This document shows, piece by piece, positions 1 through 8,503 of a stretch of DNA of 45,414 nucleotides. The DNA lies in the NCBI RefSeq assembly GCF_014199595.1, contig NZ_JACHNX010000022.1:1-45414 (forward strand), in the 5' to 3' direction. How positions within the stretch are numbered: the stretch's first letter is position 1; the number at the start of each line of letters is the position of its first letter. The DNA is from Sphingomonas yabuuchiae (GTDB taxonomy: Bacteria; Pseudomonadota; Alphaproteobacteria; Sphingomonadales; Sphingomonadaceae). Both the position numbers and the translations under genes were made by a program. The notes beneath the pieces were generated by a model, which ran no database searches, was not told the DNA's origin, and was given only the letters and a program-made list of their open reading frames with translations.

Positions 1-45
1 GGGGGGAAGCTACGTCCGGGCTACGCCCGGCCTCCGCTTCCCCCC
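1..45. repeat. Hairpin-forming inverted repeat at the window edge
   Basis: Ten-base arms GGGGGGAAGC (1-10) and GCTTCCCCCC (36-45) are perfect complements, and inside them CCGGG (16-20) pairs with CCCGG (26-30). The structure lies just downstream of the truncated peptidase gene on the minus strand. It could be a terminator without a T-run or one copy of a dispersed REP-like hairpin; one copy cannot decide. Confidence 0.6.
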
Positions 46-50
46 ACACG

Positions 51-803
51 TCATCTACGATGTCGCTGACCCTTCAACTGCGATGTCGCTGTGCAATACT
101 GCATGTCGAAGCCTTCGCTGACATGACAGTCGATATAGAGGATCGGATCGAGCGCGCGGATCAGGCCGATCATCGCGCGCGATTCCGGCGCATCCAGCTT
201 GGCGTAATCGCGATTGAGATCGATATTGCGCGCATTGGCGTCCCGCCCCTTTTCGACCGGGCCCCGGATATGCGGATAGTTGTAGGCGCTCCTCTGTTCA
301 TGCCCGTCGATATTGTAGATCGGCACGAACACCAGATCGACCTGATCGAGCAGGCTGTCCTTCCCGCGCAGCGCAATATCGCGCAGCAGCATCAGCCCGG
401 CATCCTTGCCGTCGATCTCGCCCGAGTGGATGCCGCCCTGCACCAGCACGACGGGCTTGCCCGCACCGCCCTTGCTGGCGCGGACATAGATCATCTCGCG
501 CCCCTGGGTGGTGTGGCCGAACGTCTCGACGCGGATGAAGGGCGACGCCGCTTGCAGGCGTGCGAGCCATGCCCTCACCTCGGCATAGCGCGGCGTCGTT
601 CGGAAACCCGATGCCTCGACCGGGGTGATCCAGGGATCGCCCGCCTTTGCGATCAGGGCCTCGCTCTTCCCGGACCATGGCAGTGTCGGCGGCAGGCGCG
701 CGGGCTGCTGCGCATTCAGACTGCCTGCCGTCGTCAGCAGCAAAAGGCCGAGAAGGGGAGCACGCTTGGTCTGCAAGGCAGCACTTTCATAGGGGACCGA
801 CAT
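51..803 (-). pseudogene. M14 zinc carboxypeptidase, 3'-truncated
   Basis: This is the N-terminal half of a secreted M14-family metallocarboxypeptidase, 250 residues against roughly 550-600 for related proteins. A signal peptide is visible at residues 12-31 (KRAPLLGLLLL up to an Ala-Gln site). All three zinc ligands are present: His126 and Glu129 in HSGE, and His227 in DCHVSE. Homology stops abruptly after residue 236 (GFDMQY); the last 14 residues are unrelated and end at a TGA at 51-53. The catalytic glutamate, which lies further C-terminal in this family, is therefore missing. A short direct repeat and a hairpin sit exactly where the gene is cut, suggesting deletion or insertion rather than a point mutation. 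A sequencing or assembly error at the contig edge is the main alternative. Expression would give at most a zinc-binding, inactive secreted fragment. Confidence 0.8.
58..91. repeat. 11-bp direct repeat at the peptidase breakpoint
   Basis: CGATGTCGCTG occurs at 58-68 and again at 81-91. The second copy falls within the codons where M14 homology ends, so the pair may mark the recombination junction. Confidence 0.6.
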
Positions 804-969
804 GAAGCCGCCGCTGTATGATACGATATAGCGTACCGCAACCCGGTGCTTGTATCGGCCCGATATGGCTTGTGTGGCGACAGCCCAAATCGCGCCGCCA
901 GCAATGTTTTGTTACTTTCGGCGCACCGTCGCGTTGTCGTGGGGTAATTCGTTCGAGGTCCCGTCACAC

Positions 970-2157
970 ATGCCATTTCCCGCCGATCGCAATGCCATTC
1001 TCGAAGCCCGTCGTACGCTGAAGATGGCGCGATCCGCCCATGCCTATGTCCGCGGCAACACGGCGAAATTCTACGAATGGCTGGCAGCGTCCAAGACGGC
1101 GCGGCGGGTGCCGCAGGGACCGGCGATCTGGATTTGCGGCGACTGCCATCTGGGCAATCTGGGGCCGGTCGCCAATGGCCGTGGCTCGGTGGAAATCCAG
1201 ATCCGCGATCTCGATCAGGCCGTAATCGGCAACCCCGCCCATGACCTCATCCGGCTCGGCCTGTCGCTGGCCACGGCGGCGCGCGGCTCTGACCTGCCCG
1301 GTGTCGTGACCATGCGCATGATGGAGGCGATGGTCGAAGGCTATGCCACGGCCTTCCGCGATCCCGATCGCGACGATCCCGACCTCGACTCCGAAATCGT
1401 CCGCAGCGTCGAGCGTGAGGCCCTGGGTCGGCGCTGGCGCCATCTGGCCAAGGAAAGGCTGGACGCCGTCGAACCGCTTATCCCGCTGGGCAAGAAATTC
1501 TGGGAGTTGTCGCCTGAGGAGCGTGAGGCACTGACCGCGCTGTTCGCCGACGAACGGGTCGGTGCCATGGTCCTGTCGCTGAAGGGCAAGCCGCAGGACC
1601 GCGAAGTCCGGCTGGTCGACGCCGCCTATTGGATGAAGGGGTGCAGTTCGCTGGGCCTGCTGCGCTACGCCGCGATCGTGGCGCTCCGGACGCGCAAGGG
1701 TAACTGGTCGTACGCGCTCGTCGATCTGAAGGAGGCGACCGATCCCATCGCCCCCGCAGCGTCCGGCGCGAAAATGCCGGGCGACCCTGCGGAGCGGGTG
1801 GTGACCGCGGCCCGTCATTTGTCCCCCTATCTCGGCGAGCGGATGATGCCCGTCACGATGCTGGACCGCTCGCTCTTCATCCGCGAACTGACCCCGCACG
1901 ACATGAAGCTGGAGGTCGATCAGTTCAGCCAGGGCGAGGCGGTTCGCGCCGCCCGACATCTGGCTTTCGTCGTCGGGACCGCCCATGCGCGTCAGATGGA
2001 CGCGGCCGCCCGCTCCGAATGGCTGGCGATGATCGAAGCGGATCGGAGCGGTGCGCTCGACACGCCGTCATGGCTATGGGAAAGCGTCGTCACGCTCTCC
2101 GGCAGTCACGAAGCGGGCTATCTGGAACACTGCCGACGCTATGCCATCGCCGCCTAG
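970..2157 (+). CDS. DUF2252 family protein
   Basis: This 395-residue cytoplasmic protein belongs to the DUF2252 family, whose function is not established. The diagnostic stretch is ICGDCHLGNLG (residues 55-65), followed by IRDLDQA (78-84). The spacing of GDxHxxN and DLD resembles the catalytic loop and metal-binding Asp of aminoglycoside-phosphotransferase-like kinases; that is inference only. No signal peptide or membrane segment is seen. The ATG at 970 is chosen because homology begins there; a TTG at 850 and an ATG at 865 are in frame, but the upstream residues look non-coding. The gene overlaps the convergent small ORF by four bases. Confidence 0.85.
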   Translation: MPFPADRNAILEARRTLKMARSAHAYVRGNTAKFYEWLAASKTARRVPQGPAIWICGDCHLGNLGPVANGRGSVEIQIRDLDQAVIGNPAHDLIRLGLSLATAARGSDLPGVVTMRMMEAMVEGYATAFRDPDRDDPDLDSEIVRSVEREALGRRWRHLAKERLDAVEPLIPLGKKFWELSPEEREALTALFADERVGAMVLSLKGKPQDREVRLVDAAYWMKGCSSLGLLRYAAIVALRTRKGNWSYALVDLKEATDPIAPAASGAKMPGDPAERVVTAARHLSPYLGERMMPVTMLDRSLFIRELTPHDMKLEVDQFSQGEAVRAARHLAFVVGTAHARQMDAAARSEWLAMIEADRSGALDTPSWLWESVVTLSGSHEAGYLEHCRRYAIAA

Positions 2158-2411
2158 CGATCCGTCGGAATTGACCCGTTGGCCTCGGCGATCAGGCGCG
2201 CCATGCGCGCGGCGTCCTTGGCGACCTGTTCGTCGTCCAGTTCGCGACGCAACCATCGCATCTCGTGAAGATTGCCGTGCTCGTCGAGCTCACCACATCC
2301 GATCCGCTTGCCATAGTCCAGCAGTGCGCACGTCGCCCCGGGGACATGCGCCCGGACGATCTTCTGCACCTCATCGATAACATATTCGCCGGAACCAGCA
2401 ATTTGCGTCAT
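2154..2411 (-). CDS. Small hypothetical protein (85 aa)
   Basis: A charged, soluble 85-residue protein, not recognised. It starts at an ATG preceded by a good ribosome site (AGAGGA, about six bases upstream), and its composition is protein-like with a helical, acidic/basic C-terminal half (roughly residues 50-80). No Cys pairs, signal or membrane segment suggest a role, although single Cys at positions 28 and 39 are present. It converges on DUF2252 with a four-base overlap and lies downstream of the katG terminator, so it has its own promoter or is read from weak read-through. Confidence 0.6.
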   Translation of the reverse strand: MTQIAGSGEYVIDEVQKIVRAHVPGATCALLDYGKRIGCGELDEHGNLHEMRWLRRELDDEQVAKDAARMARLIAEANGSIPTDR

Positions 2412-2506
2412 ATCATCCTCTGATCGAGCCTCGGGATAGCATTCGCATCGACGCGTACGAAGCCATTTCTTTGCCCCTCCCCGTATCGGACGGCGTAGCG
2501 GGCACG

Positions 2507-2552
2507 AAAAAGGGGCGCGGTGCCCGGACCTAGGTCCGGCGCACCGCGCCCC
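2507..2552 (-). terminator. Rho-independent terminator of katG
   Basis: A near-perfect stem pairs 2512-2530 with 2533-2552 around a TA loop (GGACC TA GGTCC at the tip, one unpaired C). On the minus strand it is followed by five Ts (2507-2511). It lies 20 bases past the katG stop codon. Confidence 0.92.
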
Positions 2553-2571
2553 CGTGAGGCAATCGACGGGC

Positions 2572-4797
2572 TTAGCTGGCCTGGTTGGCCGACACCGGCT
2601 TGGCGGTCACGTCGAAGCGATCGGCGTTCATCACCTTCACCCAGGCCCGCACGAAGTCGCGCACGAACTTTTCCTCGTGCCCGTTCTCGGCATAGACCTC
2701 GGCGGTCGCGCGCAGCTGCGAGTTGGAGCCGAAGATCAGGTCGGTCCGCGTCGCGCGCCACTTTTCCTGGCGGCCGCCACGGTCGTAACCGATGAACTTC
2801 TCGTCGCTTGACGCATCGACCAGATCCCAGAAGGTATCATTGTCGAGCAGGTTGACGAAGAAGTCGTTGGTCAGCTGACCCGGACGATCGGTCAGCACGC
2901 CTTCCGGTGCATCGCCGAAATTCGCGCCCAGCACGCGCAGGCCACCGACCAGCACGGTCATTTCTGGCGCGGACAGGCCCAGCAGCGCCGCCCGGTCGAG
3001 CAGCAGCTCCTCGGTCTTTACCGGGTTGCGGGTCTTCAGATAGTTGCGGAAACCATCGGCCTGCGGCTCCATCCACTTGAAGCTCTCGACATCGGTCCAT
3101 TCCTGCGTCGCATCGCCGCGACCGCCAAGGAACGGGACGCTGACGTCGAACCCGGCATCACGCGCCGCCTTCTCGACCGCCGCCGAACCCGCCAGCACGA
3201 TCGCGTCAGCCAGCGACATGTCGCCGCGCAGTTCGTTCAGCTTGGCCAGAACCTGCTGGAGCTGTTCGGGCTCGTTGACCGCCCAGTCCTTCTGCGGAGC
3301 CAGCGCGATGCGGGCACCGTTGGCGCCGCCGCGATGGTCCGACCGGCGATAGGTCGATGCCGAGGCCCAGGCGGTCTTGACCAGCTGCGCGACCGTCAAT
3401 CCGCTGGACAGCACTGCGTCCTTGAACGCAGCCACGGCCGCATCCGACGGTGCAGTGCCTTCGGGCACGGGATCCTGCCAGATCAGCGTCTCTTCGGGAG
3501 CTTCCGGCCCGAGATAGCGGATCTTCGGCCCCATGTCGCGGTGGGTCAGCTTGAACCAGGCGCGGGCAAACGCATCGTCGAGCGCCGACTGATCGTCGCG
3601 GAAACGCAACGCGATCTCGCGGAACTCGGGATCCATCTTCAGCGCCATGTCGGCGGTGGTCATGATCGTGGGCACGCGCTTGTTCGGGTCGCGCGCGTCG
3701 GGGGCCATGTCCTCCGGATCAGGATTGACCGGGGTCCACTGCTTGGCACCCGCCGGGCTCTGCGTCAGCTCATAGTCGTACTTGAACAACAGCCGCAGAT
3801 AGTCGCCGGTCCACTGGGTCGGATTGTTCGACCAGGCACCCTCGATGCCCGAGGTCGTGATATGGCCCTGGCCGATCTCCTCGCTGTCGGTCAGCCAGCC
3901 GAGACCCTGCTGGTGGATCGCTTCCGAGGCGGGGTTCTTGAAGCCCGTAGGCGGCTTTGCACCATGCGCCTTGCCGAAGGCGTGGCCACCGGCGGTCAGC
4001 GCCACCGTCTCTTCCGAGTTCATGGCCATGCGCTGGAACGTCGCCTTCATGTCGCGCGCCGAGGTCAGCGGATCGGGATTGCCGCCGGGACCTTCGGGGT
4101 TGACGTAGATGAGGCCCATCTGGATCGCGGCAAGCGGCCCTTCGAGCTCGGGCAGTTCCTCGGTGATGCGGGTCTGCGCGCCTTCGTCGACCCACAGCTC
4201 TTCGGCACCCCAGAAGGTGTCACCCTCCGACGCATAGACATCCTTGCGGCCGCCCGCGAAGCCGAAGGTCGGGCCGCCCATGCTCTCGATCGCGACATTG
4301 CCCGCCAGGATGAACAGATCGGCCCAGCTGATATGCTTGCCGTATTTCTGCTTGATCGGCCACAGCAGGCGCCGAGCCTTGTCGAGATTGCCGTTGTCCG
4401 GCCACGAGTTGAGCGGCTCGAAACGCTGCTGACCCGAGGACGACCCGCCGCGCCCATCGGTCACGCGATAGGTGCCCGCGGCGTGCCAGGCCATGCGGAT
4501 CATGAAGGGGCCATAATGGCCATAGTCCGCCGGCCACCAGGGCTTGCTGTCGGTCATCAGCGCGAGCAGGTCCGCCTTGACCGCGGCATAGTCGAGCGTG
4601 TTGAACGCCTCGGCATAGTCGAAATCTTCGCCCATCGGATCGGGCGAGATGCCGTGTTGGTGCAGCATGTCGATCGGCAGCGCATCGGGCCACCAGTCCT
4701 TGTTGGTCCGCCCCAGCAGCGACCGCGCCTTGACTTCGCCGCCGCCCTTGCCGCCCATCGGGCAACCGCTGCCCTTGGGCTGTTCGTAATCGGCCAT
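2572..4797 (-). CDS. katG: Catalase-peroxidase KatG
   Basis: Bifunctional haem catalase-peroxidase that destroys hydrogen peroxide in the cytoplasm; 741 residues, the usual two-domain length. The N-terminal haem domain carries the distal triad Arg101-Trp104-His105 (RMAWHAAG), the proximal His272 ([11 protein letters not shown]), and the residues forming the Met-Tyr-Trp adduct needed for catalase activity: Trp104, Tyr231 ([10 protein letters not shown]) and Met257. The C-terminal half is the degenerate duplicate without haem. The ATG at 4797 is preferred because GAGGA lies about eight bases upstream; the longer frame would need a TTG six codons earlier. It is monocistronic, with a strong terminator. 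An oxyR gene, often adjacent in relatives, is absent from the window. Confidence 0.97.
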   Translation of the reverse strand: MADYEQPKGSGCPMGGKGGGEVKARSLLGRTNKDWWPDALPIDMLHQHGISPDPMGEDFDYAEAFNTLDYAAVKADLLALMTDSKPWWPADYGHYGPFMIRMAWHAAGTYRVTDGRGGSSSGQQRFEPLNSWPDNGNLDKARRLLWPIKQKYGKHISWADLFILAGNVAIESMGGPTFGFAGGRKDVYASEGDTFWGAEELWVDEGAQTRITEELPELEGPLAAIQMGLIYVNPEGPGGNPDPLTSARDMKATFQRMAMNSEETVALTAGGHAFGKAHGAKPPTGFKNPASEAIHQQGLGWLTDSEEIGQGHITTSGIEGAWSNNPTQWTGDYLRLLFKYDYELTQSPAGAKQWTPVNPDPEDMAPDARDPNKRVPTIMTTADMALKMDPEFREIALRFRDDQSALDDAFARAWFKLTHRDMGPKIRYLGPEAPEETLIWQDPVPEGTAPSDAAVAAFKDAVLSSGLTVAQLVKTAWASASTYRRSDHRGGANGARIALAPQKDWAVNEPEQLQQVLAKLNELRGDMSLADAIVLAGSAAVEKAARDAGFDVSVPFLGGRGDATQEWTDVESFKWMEPQADGFRNYLKTRNPVKTEELLLDRAALLGLSAPEMTVLVGGLRVLGANFGDAPEGVLTDRPGQLTNDFFVNLLDNDTFWDLVDASSDEKFIGYDRGGRQEKWRATRTDLIFGSNSQLRATAEVYAENGHEEKFVRDFVRAWVKVMNADRFDVTAKPVSANQAS

Positions 4798-4848
4798 GTC
4801 GGTGTCCTCTTCCAACCGGTGTTCCTATGGGAGCGAAGGTGCCGCATC

Positions 4849-4864
4849 GGACAACATGCTGTCC
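4849..4864. promoter_or_regulatory. Dyad upstream of katG, candidate operator
   Basis: GGACAACATGCTGTCC is a 16-base palindrome with one mismatched pair, 52 bases upstream of the katG ATG. Position and symmetry fit a repressor or activator site. It does not match the classic four-part OxyR pattern, so the binder is unknown. Confidence 0.35.
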
Positions 4865-4995
4865 AAGCGATTTTTCGGGCCTGACAGATTTCATTAATCG
4901 ATCACTATCGGCACCGTGCTCATGGAACAGAATGCCTATGACCGCGACCGGTTGCAGAATGACAGGACGGACCATCTGTCGGGTCGCACGTCCCA

Positions 4996-5009
4996 GCCCG
5001 CTGGCGGGC
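4996..5009. terminator. GC-rich hairpin in the katG/PQQ-dehydrogenase gap
   Basis: GCCCGC (4996-5001) pairs perfectly with GCGGGC (5004-5009) over a two-base gap. No T-run follows on either strand. It may assist the hairpin at 5024-5060. Confidence 0.35.
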
Positions 5010-5023
5010 GGCGGGGAATGACG

Positions 5024-5060
5024 ACCGTCCGCCCCGCCCTGAAAAGCGGGAACGGACGGT
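5024..5060 (-). terminator. Hairpin ending the GH39/PQQ operon
   Basis: ACCGTCCG (5024-5031) pairs with CGGACGGT (5053-5060), and the stem extends inward through CCCGCC/GCGGG. It lies 63 bases past the stop of the last gene of the minus-strand operon. There is no T-run, so intrinsic termination is uncertain; the stem may instead protect the mRNA 3' end. Confidence 0.55.
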
Positions 5061-5123
5061 ACCTATCAAGAAGCGCGGGTAAGACCGCCGGGCGATCTTC
5101 CTCCGGCCCGGCGATCCGGCGAC

Positions 5124-6413
5124 TTACGCCGAGCGTCGCGACGTCAACCGCAGCAACCGACCGCCATCGCCATCCTCCAACACCCACAAGGCGCCATCGG
5201 GACCGGCCGTCACGAAACGGATGCGGGCCCCCATGTCCCAGCGTGCCGCTTCCCGTGGCTTGATGCCGTCGAACGTGATCTGCACCAGCAGGTTCGATCC
5301 CAGTCCACCGACAAAGGCCGAACCCCGCCATTCGGGGAACATGTTGCCCCGATAGAAGGTGAAGCCCGCAGGTGCGATGACCGGGTTCCAATAGAGCGCC
5401 GGTTGCCGGAACTGCGGCTTGGTGTCGGGACGCGGGATCGGCTTGTCGTTGTAATTGTCGCCATAGGAGACCAGCGGCCAGCCATAATTGGCGCCCGGTT
5501 CGATCAGGTTGAGTTCGTCGCCGCCCTTCGGCCCCATCTCGGTTTCCCACAGCCGCCCTTGATCGTCGAAGGCGAGGCCGTAAGGATTGCGCAGGCCGCT
5601 CACCCAGGTTTCGGCCGGGGTCAGGTTGGGCGCGGGCATCGTCGCCTGCCGGACCTTGGCGGTGGCGGCGGCGACCGTATCCTCGGGCGGATCGATGATG
5701 CCGATGCTCGTCGCGCCGGTCTTGCCCGCCGCCGGATTGCCCGCCGCCGGATTGCCGGGCGCGGGCTTGCCGTCCAGGGTCAGGCGCAGGATCTTTCCGA
5801 GCGCCTGATCGGGGTCTTGCGCCGGGGTGAAACGCTGCCGCTCGCCCACCGTCAGGAACAGATGCTGCCCGTCCGGCGAAAAGGCGATATAGCCGCCGAA
5901 TTGCCCACCCGCCCCGCGCGGCAGTTGCCGCCAGATGACCGACAGGTTCGCCAGCGAGGCGCCCCCTGCACCTTCCATCAGCGTCGCACGCGCAAGGGCC
6001 AGCCCGTCGCCGCCTTCGCCCGGCTCCGCATAGGTCAGATAGACCTGACGATCCTGTGCGAAGGTCGGCGATGCGATGACGAAGAGCAGGCCGCCCTGCC
6101 CTTCATGATGAACCGTCGGCACGCCGCCGACCGGGGTCTTGGCCCCCGCCTTCGTCACCAGCCACAGCTTGCCCGGCTTTTCGGTGACCAGCATGCGGTC
6201 GTTGCCGATAAAGCTGAGCGCCCAGGGATCGTCGAACGTTGCGATCGCCTCGGTACGGAACGGCTTGGACGTCGCGGGCTTGGCGTTCCCGTAATTGACC
6301 GGCGCTTCCGCGGAACTTGCCGTGGAGCCGTTTTCCTCCGCCTTGCCGCAGGCGGTCAGGGTCATCGCCAGCGTGGCAAGCGGCAGGACGAAGGGTGGGA
6401 TGCGATGGAACAC
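5124..6413 (-). CDS. PQQ-dependent aldose sugar dehydrogenase, lipoprotein
   Basis: Soluble-type quinoprotein sugar dehydrogenase (GSDH/Asd family beta-propeller) that would oxidise an aldose to its lactone in the periplasm with PQQ. The N-terminus is a lipoprotein signal with lipobox LTAC followed by Gly-Lys. Family hallmarks are FDDPWALSFIG, the HHEGQGGLL strand, GLRNPYGLAFD, TEMGPKGGDELN and GANYGWP; the sequence runs to the last blade (AGPDGALWVLED). The start is uncertain: GTG at 6413 gives a short, clean signal with AAGGA about 11 bases upstream, while a TTG at 6434 is also open. Two perfect 15-base repeats encode PAAGN copies in a surface loop. It is the last gene of the GH39 operon, 39 bases after the dehydrogenase gene. 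The sugar substrate cannot be read from the sequence. Confidence 0.87.
   Translation of the reverse strand: MFHRIPPFVLPLATLAMTLTACGKAEENGSTASSAEAPVNYGNAKPATSKPFRTEAIATFDDPWALSFIGNDRMLVTEKPGKLWLVTKAGAKTPVGGVPTVHHEGQGGLLFVIASPTFAQDRQVYLTYAEPGEGGDGLALARATLMEGAGGASLANLSVIWRQLPRGAGGQFGGYIAFSPDGQHLFLTVGERQRFTPAQDPDQALGKILRLTLDGKPAPGNPAAGNPAAGKTGATSIGIIDPPEDTVAAATAKVRQATMPAPNLTPAETWVSGLRNPYGLAFDDQGRLWETEMGPKGGDELNLIEPGANYGWPLVSYGDNYNDKPIPRPDTKPQFRQPALYWNPVIAPAGFTFYRGNMFPEWRGSAFVGGLGSNLLVQITFDGIKPREAARWDMGARIRFVTAGPDGALWVLEDGDGGRLLRLTSRRSA
5722..5751. repeat. 15-bp tandem repeat inside the PQQ dehydrogenase gene
   Basis: Two perfect copies of TTGCCCGCCGCCGGA (5722-5736, 5737-5751) and a decayed third copy encode a Pro-Ala-Ala-Gly-Asn repeat in a loop between propeller blades. 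The length is likely variable between strains. Confidence 0.75.
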
Positions 6414-6452
6414 GGGGGATGAAATCCTTGGCAAAGACGCGGGAGACGGGTG

Positions 6453-7328
6453 TCAGCAATGCTGGGGGCGAAGCGGCTCGACGACGGCGGCGATATCCTC
6501 GTTTGCCCGCCCGGCCGCCGCCGCCGCCTCGAAGCGGGTGCGTGCGGCAGCGGCGCTGGCGAGATCGATACCCTGCGCGTCGAACGCCGCCTGGGCATAG
6601 GACAGGTCCTTGGCCATCAGCGGGATCAGGAATTGCGGGTCATAGGCACGCTGAAGCATCCGCCCCGCGACCGCGCCCAGCAGCGGACTGCCCGGCGCGC
6701 CACTGGCCAGCAGGCCGACCGCACGGTCGACATCCAGCCCGCTCCGCTCGATCATCGCGACGGCCTCCGCCAGGCTGGCGATCTGCACGCCGCACAGGAA
6801 ATTGTTGACCAGCTTCAACAGCGCGCCGCTGCCGGTATCGCCCAGATGGATGGTTTCGCTGCCCATCGCCGCGAGAACGGGTTGGGCCGTCTCCACATCG
6901 GACGCGGCACCGCCCACGAGGAAGCGCAGCTGCCCCGACGCGGCCTGCACCTTGCTTCCCGTGACCGGCGCATCGAGAAAGCCGATACCGCGCCCCTTGG
7001 CGGCGGCGGCCAGCTCGCGCACCCAGTCGATCGTCAGCGTACTCGCCTCGATCAGAATGCTGCCGAGACGCATCGCCGCCAGCGCGCCCGCGTCCAGCCA
7101 AACGGCGCGGGAGGCATCGTCGCTCGACAGCATCCCGACCGCGACATCCGCCTGCGCCACCGCATCGGCCGGTGTCTCGGCAACGTGCGCCCCGGCGGTT
7201 GCCAGCGAGGCGGCCTTGTCCTTCGAGCGGTTCCACACGGTGACGTGGAACCCCGCCTCCAGCAGCTGGCGCGCCATGCCGCCGCCCATGATGCCCAGGC
7301 CCAGCAGGGCCACATTGCGGATCGTCAT
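6453..7328 (-). CDS. NAD(P)-dependent beta-hydroxyacid dehydrogenase
   Basis: A 291-residue member of the 3-hydroxyisobutyrate/tartronate-semialdehyde (2-hydroxy-3-oxopropionate) reductase family. The Rossmann motif is GLGIMGGGMA (residues 10-19), the substrate loop DAPVTGSK (119-126), and the catalytic Lys172 with Asn175/176 sits in LLKLVNNFL. VWNRS at 31-35 ends beta-2 with Asn-Arg instead of an acidic residue, which favours NADP. The ATG overlaps the dehydratase stop by four bases, with GAGG seven bases upstream. In this operon it probably reduces or oxidises a hydroxyacid or semialdehyde derived from an imported sugar acid. Which member of the family it is cannot be settled by sequence alone. 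Confidence 0.88.
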   Translation of the reverse strand: MTIRNVALLGLGIMGGGMARQLLEAGFHVTVWNRSKDKAASLATAGAHVAETPADAVAQADVAVGMLSSDDASRAVWLDAGALAAMRLGSILIEASTLTIDWVRELAAAAKGRGIGFLDAPVTGSKVQAASGQLRFLVGGAASDVETAQPVLAAMGSETIHLGDTGSGALLKLVNNFLCGVQIASLAEAVAMIERSGLDVDRAVGLLASGAPGSPLLGAVAGRMLQRAYDPQFLIPLMAKDLSYAQAAFDAQGIDLASAAAARTRFEAAAAAGRANEDIAAVVEPLRPQHC

Positions 7329-8503
7329 TGCGTCACCTCGAATTGCAGGAGTGCGGCCTCGTCGATCTCCAGCCCCAGGCCGGGAAGATCATCGGACAGC
7401 CTGATATAGCCATCCTGCGCGACGGGCTCGCCCTTGAAAATATACCAGAACAGCTCGTTGCCCACTTCCACGTCGACCTTGGGAAAATATTCCGCGATCG
7501 GCGAGTTCAGGCTGGCCATCACGACGTGATAATTATGCATCTGCCCGGCATGCGGTACGACCGGGATGCCATGCGCCTCGGCCAGCGCCTGGATCTTGCG
7601 GGCGGCGGTCAGGCCGCCGACCCGGTTCGTGTCGAACTGAATATAGTCCAGCGCGCGAGCCTCGATCAGCTGGCGGAAGCCGTAGCTGGTGAATTCATGC
7701 TCGCCCGCCGCGATCGGCGTCGATCCGAAACGGCGCAGCTCGTGATAGCCATGGATATCGTCGGGGATGATCGCCTCTTCCAGCCAGCGGAGGTTGAACG
7801 GCTCGATCAGCCGCATCATCCGCTTCGCATAGTCGAGGCTCCAGCCCATATAGGCATCGGCCATCACGTCGATCTCATCGCCCACGGCTTCGCGCACCGT
7901 ACGCACCAGCTCGACATTGCGCGCCATACCCGCCGCACCGTCGGCCGGGCCCCAGCCGAAACGCAGCTTCATCGCGCCGAAGCCCTGCGCCTTGTAGCGT
8001 CGGGCTTCCTCGGCCAGCTCGTCGAGCGGCACGGAATAGAGGCGGCTGGCATAGACGGGAATATGCGGCCGGGTGCGTCCGCCCATCAGGCGGAAACAGG
8101 GCTGCCGGGCGTCCTTGCCCATCAGGTCCCACAGCGCAATGTCGATGGCGGAGATCGCGGCCATCACCACGCCCTTGCGCCCGAACGCCATCGTCTTGCG
8201 GTACATGTGCTGCCACAGGAACTCGGTGTCCCACGGATTGCAGCCGATCAGCAGCGGTGCCAGCGCACCGTCGATGATCTGCTTGGCGACCATCGGCGCC
8301 AGCGCGGCATTGCCGATGCCGACCAGCCCGGTATCGGTGAATATCTCGACGATCAGCCAGCCGTGGAAGGTGAAGCTGCCCATCGTCTCGGGTGACAGCA
8401 TGGGCGAAACGGCATCCATCGGATTGGTGCAGAAATGAGGCGGCAGGGCCTGTGTGCGGCCCTTCCACTGCACGACTCGGGTGCGGACTTCGGTGATCTT
8501 CAC
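7325..8503 (-). CDS. Enolase-superfamily sugar-acid dehydratase, L-rhamnonate dehydratase-like
   Basis: A 392-residue mandelate-racemase/muconate-lactonizing superfamily protein, closest in pattern to L-rhamnonate dehydratase: it removes water from a sugar acid to give a 2-keto-3-deoxy acid in the cytoplasm. Magnesium ligands are Asp216 (MADAYMGW), Glu242/243 (RWLEEA) and Glu268 (GEHE). Lys179 in MKLRFGWGP and His318 in VVPHAGQMHNYH are the expected general acid/base positions, and the N-terminal capping domain has PPHFCTNP where RhmD binds substrate. The gene starts at a GTG whose GTGA overlaps the transporter stop. Fuconate, galactonate or another aldonate remain possible substrates. No keto-deoxy-acid aldolase or kinase is encoded in the window. 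Confidence 0.87.
   Translation of the reverse strand: MKITEVRTRVVQWKGRTQALPPHFCTNPMDAVSPMLSPETMGSFTFHGWLIVEIFTDTGLVGIGNAALAPMVAKQIIDGALAPLLIGCNPWDTEFLWQHMYRKTMAFGRKGVVMAAISAIDIALWDLMGKDARQPCFRLMGGRTRPHIPVYASRLYSVPLDELAEEARRYKAQGFGAMKLRFGWGPADGAAGMARNVELVRTVREAVGDEIDVMADAYMGWSLDYAKRMMRLIEPFNLRWLEEAIIPDDIHGYHELRRFGSTPIAAGEHEFTSYGFRQLIEARALDYIQFDTNRVGGLTAARKIQALAEAHGIPVVPHAGQMHNYHVVMASLNSPIAEYFPKVDVEVGNELFWYIFKGEPVAQDGYIRLSDDLPGLGLEIDEAALLQFEVTQ

Larger units (their letters stand above)
4816..5123. other. Intergenic region between katG and the PQQ dehydrogenase gene
   Basis: No gene is supported here. It holds the katG upstream region (dyad at 4849-4864 and an AT-rich stretch around 4868-4905) and two GC-rich hairpins (4996-5009, 5024-5060) that probably end the operon to its right. 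Confidence 0.7.

Noticed and set aside
3334..4884. 516-codon plus-strand open frame over katG
   Set aside because: Antisense shadow of katG, whose protein is unambiguous; the reverse product is Arg/Gly-rich with no domain.
4868..4905. OxyR binding site upstream of katG
   Set aside because: Only one ATAG-like quarter site fits the spaced four-part consensus; the rest does not match.
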